NCBI RefSeq assembly: GCF_947623445.1
Contig: NC_135248.1
Coordinates: 10,602,977-10,666,976, forward strand
Reading direction: 5' to 3'
Source of the DNA: Clavelina lepadiformis
Taxonomy: Eukaryota; Chordata; Ascidiacea; Aplousobranchia; Clavelinidae
DNA: 64,000 nucleotides
Below the pieces are notes generated by a model. That model did not search any database. It worked only from the letters and a program-made list of their open reading frames with translations, and had not been told where the DNA came from. How positions within the stretch are numbered: the stretch's first letter is position 1; each line of letters opens with the position of its first letter. The position numbers and the translations under genes are program-made. Below are positions 13,201-24,266 of this stretch, piece after piece.

Positions 13201-13727
13201 TTGTGCTTGTAGTGAGGTCATTTTTTTTCGTCATGATGACGTCGTGACATCTTACTTACTCTAGCGGCGAGCATACGGATAAAAGCAAACGTTTATGTAT
13301 TTGAACGAAAACTCCGGCTCCGCTACTATTTGCAACCACTAGTCTATTTGCACACCTTGCTCTTCATGCATTTGTCGCAAGCAACTACACGCCAGCGTGA
13401 AGTTCATGATTGCTTCGCCGTAATATGTGAAAAATATTGCAACGCGCTCAAGGGAAAAGTGACGACACATCAAGAAAGTTCGCGACTTAGCACTGCAAAG
13501 GAGTTTTTACGCGGAACTTGAAAGTTGTACATTTTCAATTATTGGAAAGATTTTAAATGCTACCATCGCGAAATGTTACTGCTTGTTAAATATTAACGAA
13601 AGGAGCGTGTTGACGAATTTGCAGTTAATTTATATTCAAGTTACTGATTATGCGAGCCAGACAGAAAAACAAGAAATTGACATTTGGAAAACCGCCAGAT
13701 AAGACCAATGTGCTCAAAATTTCTCCA
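7256..13727. other. Long stretch without a recognised gene
   Basis: About 6.5 kb with no exon I can assign. Overlapping open frames on both strands (for example 11075-12064 and 12360-12928) carry no motif I know and are not linked by convincing splice sites. A more GC-rich patch at about 8700-9010 looks like repeat-derived sequence of unknown family. Confidence 0.4.
7966..8065. repeat. Inverted repeat, arms about 25-31 bp
   Basis: The left arm (7966-7996) contains GTCCGCCCAACC and GTTTCATTT. The right arm (8041-8065) reads as its reverse complement, AAATGAAAC through GGTTGGGCAGAC, apart from a short insertion in the left arm. The spacer is about 44 bp. Such a structure could be a small foldback element or encode an RNA hairpin. 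Confidence 0.55.
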
Positions 13728-16700
13728 CTATCGGTGCTCGGGTTCATCATAGCAGGGGTCATGACAAACAGCATCAGAAAGTTCAATTGCAAAGTCCTCG
13801 GTCAAACTGGCAAAACCTTCGCGGAATACAAAGAGATGATTCTTCACGCCGACTATGCTTTCAAGCTGGTCGACGTCAAGTTTACCACGCGAGGACTGAA
13901 CTCCAAGCGCAAATATCTGAAAATTGTATATGTAGAGAGTTCTGTTACCACGTGAGAAATTTACTGGTAAAAATGTTTATAGGTTACAAAACTCAGCCTG
14001 TATAATACGGAAGCCTAAGACGCAACACTACGCGTTGCGGCTTAAGTGCACAATAAATTCAGGTCGTTGCTTGCTTATTTAGAACTTTACCAGGACACCC
14101 TTGTTTCGAAGTTTCATCACCGCCACGTCATCCTGAGATTTTCCATCAGTCAGCACAATCACCACCTCCTTTGAATCCTCTCTACTTCCCATACGTGAGG
14201 AAAATACTATGTTCAGGGCGTACCTTAAAGCCCCGCCAGTATTTGTTCCTATGTCGCAGATAGAAGCAGTTAATGTCGAAGGTCACGCTGGTAAATGCAT
14301 GTCAATGTCCACGATCAAGACATTTACCGCTTCCATCATAGGGCATGGCTCTTATCTTATTCAACAGGGCGGCTTTGCCAAATCTCTTTCCGTAGTTGAA
14401 CGGCACAAAACTCTTCCGGTTCATCAGTTCATCGGTTCGCAACTCTTTCTTCAAAACTTTACTGTTGTACCGCATCACAGCAAAGCACTTACCGTCTTCC
14501 ATGATCTCGTGCGCTCTGAAATGTCACTAAAGCTGTTATTCAATGACGTCGTAACTACGTCATTGTTTTGCTCTACCAGTTGAAGCTTTAACTTGCCTGA
14601 CTATAGTTTGGACGAAGTTGGCCATAATTCTCCAACTCGACAAACCGACTGACGACGACGAGTCGAGAATGACGAGCACGTCCATCAAAGGGTTGTCAGG
14701 ACAAGGCACTGCAATTAAACAAAGTAAAAATTTTGACGCAACTTTTCACAAGGTTCAGATTATACTTCAAAGTTCTACTGTAACAGCCGATTCCCGGGGA
14801 TGCATTGCATTGCTTCTGTAGGGTCTGACTAAAGCTTGTAATTTCCAGTATTGTTTCTGTATATGTCGCATTTCGTATTTTAACCGAAGATCGCAAAACT
14901 GTCGGCGCTCCGGCAAGCACCGGCAGCACTGCACTCCCGCCATTTCCTTCAAAGCATCCGAAGTTGAACCTACTTGAGCAGCATGGCGCTATCTCCGACC
15001 AAATTTGATCCACGAGGCAGGTCGTTGTTGGTTCATGGAGAGGTGCAACTCTGTACTTTCCCAAGCAGGAGTAGGTACATTTTGAATCGACGATCTCGTC
15101 CTCCATACACGTCCAGTTACCGTTTATAACAGGATTCAATTCAGGGCAGAAGTTCCCTGTAAAAACACATCGTTGACTTTAGGCGGGAAACGACAACGTT
15201 CAAATTTACAGGGACCATCAGGCGAAGTAGTGTTGTGTAAATAACGGGAAGTGATTGAATTTGCTCTACAACGATGCGGAAAAATATCGATTTACTTTCA
15301 CAAACTGGCAGCAAGTTCGTCCACGTCGCGTCACCTTCGACATTTTCAATGCAAGTGCTTCTTCATGACCCAATAAAGCTCGCAACTTCTGAGCATTTGA
15401 AATTACAGGTGGAACCAACCGTGTCGCCATCGCACTCGACGCTACCAAGGGGCGGAGTTAGCGGCGGTCAACGCTCTGGAAAATGGAGAAAATATGTCAA
15501 ATTTTGAGAAAACTCTACTAAGTTGCTTATATGGCACTGAATGAAGATCTTTATGCAAGCAATAGTCATAGCATAGAACTTGAGTCATTTACGTTCAAAT
15601 ATATTTTATAAAGTTTCTTTAATAATTATTGATTTTTCAAATACATTGCAATGGGCAAACATCGACAAAGTATGGCAAAGTTGAAATATGAATGATGACA
15701 ATTTGCCGTTCGTGTTTCCCACGTTAATTAAGGGTTTTGATCACAGATATTTTAAAACGCACTTACACAGGTTGGTATCTCTGTGGACCATCTTGTATTT
15801 CCGTCAAATTTCTCTTGACAAATTACTGTCTCGGACCCAATCAGACCATACCCAGGGTCGCAAGTAAACTCACAAAGAGTTGATGACGTGTAAATCTCAA
15901 ACGAACATTGCGCCTTCCCACTTGCCAGCGTAAATCTCCGGCAACGTTCTGTAAAAGAAGATTTTGCATCGTACAAAGTGTTTACTGTTCCATTGCCTTC
16001 GATTTTCAGAACAATTTTGAACTTAGCAAGCGAGTATGAATGATATATGTATATCAGGATAACTTGCCAATGTTGGGAGCTAAGCCTCATATGTAAAACG
16101 AATACAAAAGCCGAAGCAATAAAAAAATAAATATTTTGCGGAGTTGTTTGTGGGTATACTCCATCGCAAATGTATAAAAAGATTGCAGCATGGACGGAAA
16201 TGTTTACATTATGATTGTGTTTTCCATTATACCGTTGGTAGTTTTGTTTGTGAATGCACAAAGGAACATCTCGGCTTTAAATTGGATAACTTATATAACT
16301 TTCAACTCACTTTCACAAATCGGCGGTGACGTTGACCACGTGGCCACACCTGCCTCATTCTCAATGCAAATTGCACTTTCCTGACCTACCAACACTTCTG
16401 TTGGTGGACATTCGAAATTACAAACTGCTCCTACGTGGCCACCACTGCAGGTGAGGCTTCCACTGGTGAAAGAGAGCGACGGACACAATTCTATGGGTTA
16501 TAAAAATTTATAAAAAATGCTTTAAGAGCATTTCTTTGCTTAATATGATATAAGCTGTTGGCGCTCAAAACGAGCTCGTAATTATATGTTAATATCGACA
16601 ATTGAAAGAAAATTGTTCAGAGCAAGTTACTTTTGCAAAGTGGCGGATCTTCAGACCAAGCGACCATTCCTTTATCGTTATCATGACAAGATGCGACTCT

Positions 16701-16735
16701 GGTTCCCACTAACTGGTAGTTTTCGTCACAGGAAA
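13728..16735 (-). CDS. Sushi-repeat plus von Willebrand A domain protein, 5' end missing
   Basis: Predicted extracellular protein; the parts visible are sushi domains followed by one VWA domain. Exons from 5' to 3': 16631-16735 (second half of a sushi domain, cut by the neighbouring retroelement), 16311-16490, 15763-15948, 15296-15475 (decayed, see its own entry), 14974-15156, then VWA exons 14597-14708, 14328-14515, 14091-14248 and 13728-13916. The sushi exons are symmetric, phase 1 on both sides, as is usual for the family. The VWA domain keeps all metal-site parts: DSSSS in the first strand, TNTGG, and LTDGKS. The protein ends with CHDPCYDEPEHR and stop; no serine protease domain follows, so it is not an intact complement factor B despite the sushi-VWA order. 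The first VWA intron appears to use a GC donor. Matrix, adhesion or complement-like roles are all possible. Confidence 0.75.
15296..15475 (-). pseudogene. Decayed sushi exon inside the sushi-VWA gene
   Basis: This 180-nt segment has a good acceptor (TTTTCCAG) and donor (GAAA/GTAAAT), and in the phase used by its neighbours it reads as a sushi domain (GSTCNFKCSE, then STCIENVEGDATW). It has two in-frame TGA codons, one exactly where the first cysteine of the domain should be and one about two-thirds along. Its length is a multiple of three and both ends are phase 1, so skipping it keeps the rest of the gene in frame. Confidence 0.65.
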
Positions 16736-17496
16736 ATTAACGAAGCGTGGTCCGTGCGAAGAAGAAAAGGTGTGCCAAGATAACATCGAAATTTCTGCAC
16801 CCCATAAACAATTGCCAGGAGCTCCTTCCTCGTGGTGGAATAATTTCTTTCTGCTTTCGTTGAAGACCTACTTGCGTATGAAACTGGGTGCTCTTCACCA
16901 TCTACAATCTGTGACAAAACACAGCCAAGCGAAGAATTTGAAGCATCTGTATCGAGGATGAACTACTGTGTAAAGTCCGGGTATCTCAATACCGGGTTTG
17001 TCACGAGTGCGTCTTTCAACAAGTTGAATGAGTGTAAACATTTATCATTCCAGCAGAACTGTTTTTGAGGCTTCATCAAATCGTACAGTGGGGCCGCAAT
17101 TTTGGCAAAATCTCTGACAAACTTGCGATAGTATGATGCGAGTCCCAAAAACTGCCTTACATCCTTTATCGACGAGGGCACAGGCCAATTGGAAACCGCA
17201 GAGAATTTCTCCGGATCGCAGGATACACCAGATTTTGAAACCACATGACTCAAGAATCTAACTTCTTCTTTGAACAAATTGCATTTAGACGGTTTAAGTT
17301 TGAGGCCACCTGCAACTAATCGGGAAAGCACGTCGTCCAAGTTGTGCAGATGATCTTGAAAGGTGCCCATATATGATGATGTCATCCAAGTAAGCCAATG
17401 CACCATTCCATTCAACCCCATCGAGCACAATCCGCATCAAGTGCTGAAACGTGGCAGGTGCGTTTGCTAGTCCAAACAGCATAACATTAAAATTGA

Positions 17497-17640
17497 ATAT
17501 CGGTCGGTGTTATCGGTATTATCGGTATTATCGGTATTGTCGGTATTATCGGTATTATCGGTATTATCGGTATTATCGGTATCATTGGTATTATCGGTAT
17601 TATCGGTATTATCGGTATTATCGGTCGGTAATATCGGTAA
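17497..17640. repeat. Minisatellite, 9-bp unit (ATCGGTATT)n
   Basis: About 15 copies of a 9-bp unit with few variants (TCATTGGTA, TTGTCGGTA), lying inside the Gypsy fossil between its protease and reverse transcriptase parts. Because the period is a multiple of three, it is open in several frames and yields Arg-Tyr-Tyr or Asp-Asn-Thr runs, which are artefacts of the repeat. Confidence 0.9.
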
Positions 17641-19300
17641 CATCGGTCGCTGGCTTGTCAACCTTTTCCGATATACAACATAATGAGTAGGCATTAATGT
17701 ACGAAACATTTTCGCCAACAATTGGTATTAAATTTGTAACATTTGTCCCAGCCGGAATGCACTTGCTTTTATTCGTAAAATTGGCAAGTCTAACAGGCAC
17801 CAAATTTTCCTTAGTTTTTGTTACGTAGTTTGCGCCTAAGATTTCGTATTTGTCTAGTAGGCTTGCAGATCTCTGTATAAAAACGTCGTTAGACTTGGAC
17901 TTTGTCGGGCGTTTAACATTACAGGGCAACACAACCTCAGTAAACGCGGGGATAAGCAGTGACTCAATTAATGCAATCGAAGAACATTGCAAAATACCTG
18001 GTTCTCTCAATAACAGTAATGTTCCTCCACCAGCCCTGAGTGTCATCATATCATAGTCAACGATACAACCATGGTCTTGAAGAAAATCCAAACCCAGAAT
18101 ACAAGACTCCGACAAGTTCTCCGCAACAAAAAAGTCGCGAGTGGCCTCTATTCCGGCAACGGTGAAGTTTAGCTTTGCTTTTCCTGCCATCGCGATAACG
18201 GTTCCGCTCGCGCCAAGAAATCGAACATTTGAAGGGCAGTCATTTAAATCTTGAGCGGAACATTGTTGGAAAGCCAAATGAGATATGACAGTAATTGATG
18301 CACCAGTGTCAACAAGCGCAAACAAGGGCTTACCATTAATGATAACGTTAACGTTAACGTACCTATATTGTTCTGCAGAGACGGTCTGTATCTTGTAAGT
18401 GACCAATTCTCGTTTTGGCTGTGGTGATGGATTCAGGGACGGACACCTGTGCCCGCCCCGTTGGCGTTTCCCTGGCGGTTGCGTTGAATACAATATCGAC
18501 TGATGTGTCCCCTTTCTCCGCATGCAAAACACGTGCGTGATTCCCGGGGGCGAAAGGGATGAATGTGGTTAAGACCAGACCTCCGCGATATCTCCGATAG
18601 TGATTCACGCAAGGTGTCAACTTCCTGCCGCAGATCTTGGATCCTTTGTTTCATTTCCTCGAAAGCTGATGGGCCTTACTTTATTGGCTGTATTTTGGAA
18701 ACGTGTTGTTGCACATGCGCAGGTTCCATCATTAATAGCTTTTTGACAACATCTAAAAACTTTGGACACTGTACCTCCATGTTGCACGTGACCAGCCTTT
18801 TTGCTTCATGTTTGTTACGCAGTCCAGCTATTAAAGCGTTATACAAGACGTTATTCTTCGTACTTTCATCTTCCGGTTTCGGGTATGCAATTGCACCCAA
18901 ATTGACAAGGGCGTTGACGTAACTTCGATTCGTTTCACCTAATACTTGGGTTCTTTGTATAAGCTGTTGTTTGGCCTTGTTATATCGAAGTGAGCAACAA
19001 GCAACTTCATCAGCTTTGGACTTTAGTTCTTCGTAGTTAATGGTGCCGAACTCTGCACCGTTGCATTTCATTTCCAACTTCACCTCTTCCGGTAAACTGA
19101 GCATAAAAGCATGTTTTCGAGCAGCTGCTGTTGGGTCCACACTGTCGCAGAAACTTTCCAACGTTGATAAAAACGAGCTAAAACTTTCTCCAAGTTCAAA
19201 CTTCGGAGGAGGGCAAAAAAATTCATCGCGGATAAAACTCGGTCCAGATCACTTTCTTTATACACGTTTTGAAACTGCAGGTCCTGCCGTGCTCGCCAAA

Positions 19301-19657
19301 TGTTACCGGCCTCTTTCTAGTGCTGGTTCGAAGGGACCTGCAGTTAACTATCGGATTGTATTTCATAAAATGGTAAAAAGTGGGCACGTCTACACAGCAG
19401 TACATGTATCGGTAGAATGACACACGTTCGACAACGGGCAAGGCGCGCAATCACAATTATCAGTGCCTCCAGCCGAAGGCAGAAAACACAAAGGCACGTC
19501 AAACCGAGCAGAAAACAACGTAACACTAGTACAGAATATATAACGTATATAGTCGTCTCGTAACCTATATGTGTAATAAAGATTACAAAAACATACAATC
19601 CACACTATAAAGAGAATGCGATCTAGCCGATTGGTGACTAGTTTTATCATGTCGACA
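19301..19657 (-). repeat. Candidate 5' LTR of the Gypsy fossil
   Basis: On the minus strand the segment begins TGTCGACATG and ends CCGGTAACA, the TG...CA ends of an LTR. It is followed by TTTGGCGAGCACGG, the sort of start seen just inside Gypsy LTRs. No second LTR copy was found to confirm it. Confidence 0.4.
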
Positions 19658-21033
19658 ATGTGCTGTCGGTATCCAGTAGACGCAGACGCTCTTATTTGTC
19701 AAACTATTATTGAATTACTGCCATAAAACTTGCAAATATGGCAGCGCGATCGATGGGGCAAGTTTCTGGTCAACTTCCTCCTATTCTTAAAGCCTGGCTG
19801 CAGTATATGACTGAACCAGCTAGGGTAAAAACCGATTTCCACTCATACTGGCTTCCAGTGGGCCGTTCCTTTAGTGGTTTAATTTTATTAAATCATAATA
19901 TAAACAAAAAGATAAAAATCCACAAATACAAGAAAGAAATATAGGCCTAATATGAACGTGTAGGACTTTAGGTTATTGTTTTTTTTCCAATACAAATTGG
20001 ATGTTTGTTTTATTAACACAAATAACTTGCACGCGCCTACTACCGGCAAAAATACGCTTCATCAGCAGCTAGTTAGTCGCCGCGATCTACAATGTAACCA
20101 AAAATGCAAAAAAAACTGAAACGCAATAGGAACGTATAAAACTGTTGAATAAAATAACATGCAATCAAAATAAAGATTACAAAAAATCAAAAAAGTGTTT
20201 ATAGACATAGCTTGTGCAGGCCTATAGGCTAGGATGTATTTGTTCACACTAATATCATTTAACATGAATGAATCAAGGTAAATGACGAAACATGCAGAAA
20301 TAGGGTATTAAAGTTGACAGAGTCATATTTTAGAATGTTTACTTTCCAACACCTTTGCTTTGACATTTCGTCTGATAAACCAAAAAATTTTGCTGAGCCA
20401 GCAATCCTCGCGGCTAGAACCTTGTTTGATCAAGGTTGAGCGTTTCATACTCATCTTTTATAAAATAGCTTTGAAAAGTATTTAATCGGTAAATATTTGC
20501 AAATCATACATTTCCGCAAGGTTCCTGGACAAGGTTCAAACGATGAAAATTTAGCTGATGCTTCGTTTATAAAACGTCTTTGTAGCTTATTGCTGGAGAA
20601 TGAAGTATAGCCACTAACATATTCCCGTACAGCAGGTTAAAATATCTTTCATTTAGATGAAGAAAGTGTCTTGGGCTACTTCAAATCATAGCCTACCCAA
20701 CTACAGGAGATGAAAATGAGCTTGCTTGAGCCAATTTAAGTAAAGATAATACTGAAAAACTGCTGATAGATACTCGAGAATGCGTACTGCTTAAGTATAT
20801 AGTTTCGCGAGCCTCGTCGTGGTATTTTCCTGATGATATCTGCATTCGATATCGCAGCATTATTTACAACTTCAAACAAACGTATAATAGTCAGGAAGCA
20901 AGAAAAGAGCTGTCTTTCTAAGTTCTGAACCCATTTTCTCTAAATCCAAATGTTGTAAACTTTCGTTGACGCTTCTTTGCGAATTATTCTTAGTGTTGTT
21001 ATTCTGTCAAAACTTCAGTATAATTCAGTAAAA
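19658..21033. other. No recognisable gene
   Basis: AT-rich spacer between the Gypsy fossil and the racemase-family gene. The promoter of the downstream plus-strand gene should lie in its right-hand part, but I see no clear TATA box. Confidence 0.5.
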
Positions 21034-23262
21034 ATGGGAGAATCTGAGGAGTTTTTTGAGCCTGGAACAGTTGTCAAAACAATAGAAATGCACTGCGGAG
21101 GCTCTCCTATGCGCATTGTTGCGTCCGGTGTGCCGAAACCCAAGGGTAATACTTATGATGAACGTTTTAATTATCTCAAAACCAAGCAAGACTTTGTGCG
21201 TCGGTACGTTTTATGTCAATAAACAAAAATATTGCAATAGTCTATTAGCTACAAGAGTTTAATAGAGTATCTATTTTGAGCAAAGTCTTGTTTTCTTGTG
21301 CTTATCCAAAACGAAATGAAAACCAAAATGAATGCTTTGAACTGAATTTGTCACAGGACAAAGATAATAAGCTCTTGTACATATCTTCAAAAAAGATGCC
21401 ATTATCCCGTTCAATCATATTCATGGTATACAAATTGACTTTTCAGCCTACTACTTCTACCACTTCTAAGATGCATTCCATTTTAAAGATTTGTCACCAA
21501 CGAGCCTCGGGGTAACAGAGACCTGGTGGTAGCTTTGCTCATGGAGCCAGACAAGGAAGCGGACCTGGGTGTGGTTTTTTTATCCGTTGGATCTTATCTC
21601 GCTATGTGTGGTGAATCTACTCTATGCACTTGCCGGTATTTAGTGTTGTTTTCTAATTGCATCTCAATTAAGCGTAATTCCACTAAGCTTGTATACCTTT
21701 CAGCGGACCGTTTGTGCATAAGGCCTATAAGCAGAGTCGTAATAACTCGAGTCGCTTTTTGCAAACACTGGACTTGAGTTCCTTTCTAAAAAATAACTTC
21801 AAAGACTTGACTTGACTAGATTCAGTATTTCCAAAACATAGACTGGACTTGGATCGGTCCTTTTTGATTTCAGTATTAAGGTAAAACGATTTTTTTCTTT
21901 CGTTTAAACCATCAAAAGTGTAACTAGAAATAAAGCTTGCTTGTCCATGAGTGCGTTCGTGGCAGCAAAACGAAGCAAGTTTTCAACATTTTAAACGTAT
22001 ATTGTTGATATAAACTGCTTCTTTGCTTTCTGTGTGGCTTGGCTTCATATATCGATTGACTTGAGTTTTTTTGCTACATGACTCGACTCGAGTTATTTTT
22101 TCCAAAAGATTCGACTTGATTTGCGACTCGAGTTTGACGACTTGGTTACGACTCTGCCTATAACCAAAATCTCTCAGTTGGTGGTTCAGCTCAGTATACT
22201 TTTAGGTATGCCGTGGACAATGGTTTGGTGAAGTACCAAGAACCTGAGGTAAAATTTACTTTGCAATGTCCATGCGGATTGGTGGAATGCTATGTCCAGT
22301 GTGCCGATGGAAAAGCAGGAAAGGCTCGCTTTCATAGCGTGCCGTCATTTGTTCACACACCCGGTATACTGTATGCTATACACCTTACATTTCGTTTACA
22401 AAAAACAGATTTCTTTTTGCGCAAGCTGCTGCAAAGTAGGCCTACTAAAGTAACGAAGTCATGGCCATGTTTCGTGCATTTACAGGGGTCAGTTTAATGC
22501 TCCCCAACGGACAAAGCGTCAAAAGTAATGTGGTGTTTGGTGGGGCGTTTTATCTGCTCGTAGATGACTCTGAGCTTGGCTTCGATGTCAAAAAGTTTGA
22601 TTACAAGAATAATATGAGTTTGTTGGCAAACTTGGAAAGAGAAGCAAATAAGCAAGTAGGCCTAATATACCAGTTGTAGTCACCAACTTAAAATTGTCAA
22701 TATTTACGAGAATATTTTGTTTTTCGCAGATAAAAGTATCTCACCCTGACAAAGACATTAAAATTATTGCGGGATCGATTATAAAAGACAGCAGGACCGA
22801 AACATCTTACCACATAATCACCTTGATGGAGGATTGCGTGAGTTTGTTTGCAATCATGTTAAATGCAATTGGCGATAACGTGCGTATGTGATAAAAATGT
22901 GCATTATATCTTACGATTCTATCAAGATTGTTCGTGGTTTCTGTGGTTCAGGATCGACTACAAGAGCAACTCTAGATTACTTCAGTGGTCGTCTTAAGCT
23001 TGGAGAATCACGGTTGTACGCAGGTGTAATTGCTGGTGGAGCGTAAGTCTAAACTGTAAATAACATTCATTTTTACCACCACCTTTTGCGAATTTTACCT
23101 TCATCTTTGATATACAGGACACGTGCAACGCCGTTAAAAACCTGTAAGATTGGAAGATATGACGCAGTCGTCATTTCCATAGAGGCAAAAGCTTATTATA
23201 CTGGACGAAATGAGTTAACGTTTGAGTCGGATGATGATCTGAAAGGAGGGTTTGAAACCTGA
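21034..23262 (+). CDS. L3HYPDH: Proline racemase / trans-3-hydroxyproline dehydratase family enzyme
   Basis: Seven exons (21034-21203, 21489-21635, 22206-22363, 22486-22655, 22730-22837, 22927-23042, 23118-23262) give 337 residues, close to the 354 of human L3HYPDH. Landmarks in order: MHCGGSPMRIVASGVP, NEPRGNRD, MCGES (first active-site Cys), CPCGLVECYV, RFHSVPSFV, VVFGGAFY, SHPDKD, FCGSGSTTRATL (second active-site position) and KAYYTGRNEL. The family isomerises proline or dehydrates trans-3-hydroxyproline in the cytosol. The second position is Cys, as in true proline racemases, not the Thr of animal L3HYPDH. However, the His after the first Cys-Gly is Glu, and the Asp of the usual DRSP motif is Val, so activity is uncertain. 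I chose the ATG at 21034 for its AAAATGG context; an in-frame ATG at 20977 is an alternative. Confidence 0.9.
21732..22156. mobile_element. hAT-like MITE in intron 2 of the racemase-family gene
   Basis: A 425-bp element with terminal inverted repeats CAGAGTCGTAA / TTACGACTCTG, flanked by CCTATAAG and CCTATAAC (8-bp target duplication, 7 of 8 identical). The interior is rich in ACTCGAGTC-like words and codes for nothing. 8-bp duplications and CAGAG ends fit the hAT superfamily. A relative lies at 59423-59884. Confidence 0.8.
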
Positions 23263-24266
23263 ACCACGTTTTCTACGCTATTTGTATTCTAATGAAAATA
23301 GCCACACTTTGTAGGATTTTATTTAATATATGATACAATTTAATTTAATTTAATTTAAGATACAATTAAAAAGTCATTATAAAATAAAATTGTTAATTGA
23401 AACAAAGAGAAAGTTGCATAAATTGCGTAATTATTTTAGCAAGTGATTTAATGTTAAGAATGAGAGGACCAAGGAAAAATACAGACAGTTTATGTGAAGC
23501 ACAGGCTAACAGTTTGCCTTTATCGCAAACAAAAAGACATTAATATTATAAATATTTGTTTTTGTAAAGCAATAGCATTGTAAAAGTGACTGGTTTAAAA
23601 CACAGTTTTACACAATAACACAAAGTTTATCAAACCTGTCAACATCTAAGTTCAAAATTACCTACAACTACAAATATACCCCGGAACATTTCTAAAAAGT
23701 ATAACGTATCTAAGTCATAAATATTATTGGAGTCGATCTTGTAACAAATAGGTCAACTAACAACGACATTCAAACAAATTTATTGAAATCCTATTGCGTA
23801 TGGAAACATGTAAATAAGTGCAAAACCAATCTTTCAAGGTTCTACCAAGTCATAGTCAACTTCGTGTTACATGCAGATGAGCCACTCTGTCTACTTTTCT
23901 TTCAGCATTCGTATAACTAAGTAATGTCCACCATTCGATTTAGTTAAATAGTGTCACTGCACACAACTTTTGAATAAAACAAAAACGATAACACTAAATA
24001 TATTGTTAACCAAATACAGAAAAATATACATGTCTTTATAAGATACATCTCATTCAAATACAGTGACCCCAACTGACAACTACAAAGTACAATAATTTGA
24101 ACCTACTACAAACATGGACAACACAAAACCGACGACTATAATCATATATATTAATAAGACAAGATGAATGAATCCTATAAATATGATGAATAGACTCCAA
24201 TTACCTCACGTTGCTGCCAATGAATAACAATAAAATTCAGCAAATCATCCTAAAACACACAACAGA
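23263..24266. other. Spacer between convergent genes
   Basis: About 1 kb between the ends of the plus-strand racemase-family gene and the minus-strand kinase-KEN gene. It carries an AATAAA for the former and a short (AATTT)n run near 23338. No coding sequence seen. Confidence 0.6.
23383..23388 (+). terminator. Polyadenylation signal AATAAA
   Basis: Canonical AATAAA, 121 nt after the stop codon of the racemase-family gene. Confidence 0.5.

Larger units (their letters stand above)
16736..19657 (-). mobile_element. Broken Ty3/Gypsy LTR retrotransposon (fossil)
   Basis: Parts in order on the minus strand: a candidate 5' LTR (19301-19657), gag (about 18.4-19.2 kb), a CCHC zinc knuckle (CFACGERGHISRYC, about 18.5 kb), an aspartic protease (LVDTGAS, about 18.3 kb), reverse transcriptase (YLDDIIIYG and QFLGLASYYRKF, about 17.0-17.5 kb) and RNase H (about 16.73-16.92 kb). 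The element is not whole and carries several breaks. It lies directly against a sushi half-exon at about 16735, which indicates insertion into the sushi-VWA gene. Coding stretches are still long, suggesting moderate rather than great age. Confidence 0.85.

Noticed and set aside
13650-13955. 101-residue plus-strand open frame
   Set aside because: It lies opposite the last VWA exon, whose minus-strand reading (FALGVQSSRGKLDVD) clearly belongs to the VWA fold; the plus frame is a shadow.
14696-15139. 147-residue minus-strand open frame taken as one exon
   Set aside because: Its first part is a real sushi exon, but after 14974 it reads into an intron; the spliced join to the VWA exon at 14708 keeps phase and domain order.
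15296-15475. TGA codons as selenocysteine in the sushi exon
   Set aside because: One TGA replaces a cysteine, which is tempting, but the second does not, and no SECIS-like element or selenoprotein family fits.
13728-16735. Complement factor B
   Set aside because: Sushi-VWA order fits, but no serine protease domain follows and there are at least four sushi exons.
17451-17721. Tyr-Tyr-Arg and Asp-Asn-Thr repeat proteins
   Set aside because: Both are translations of the 9-bp minisatellite and have no independent support.
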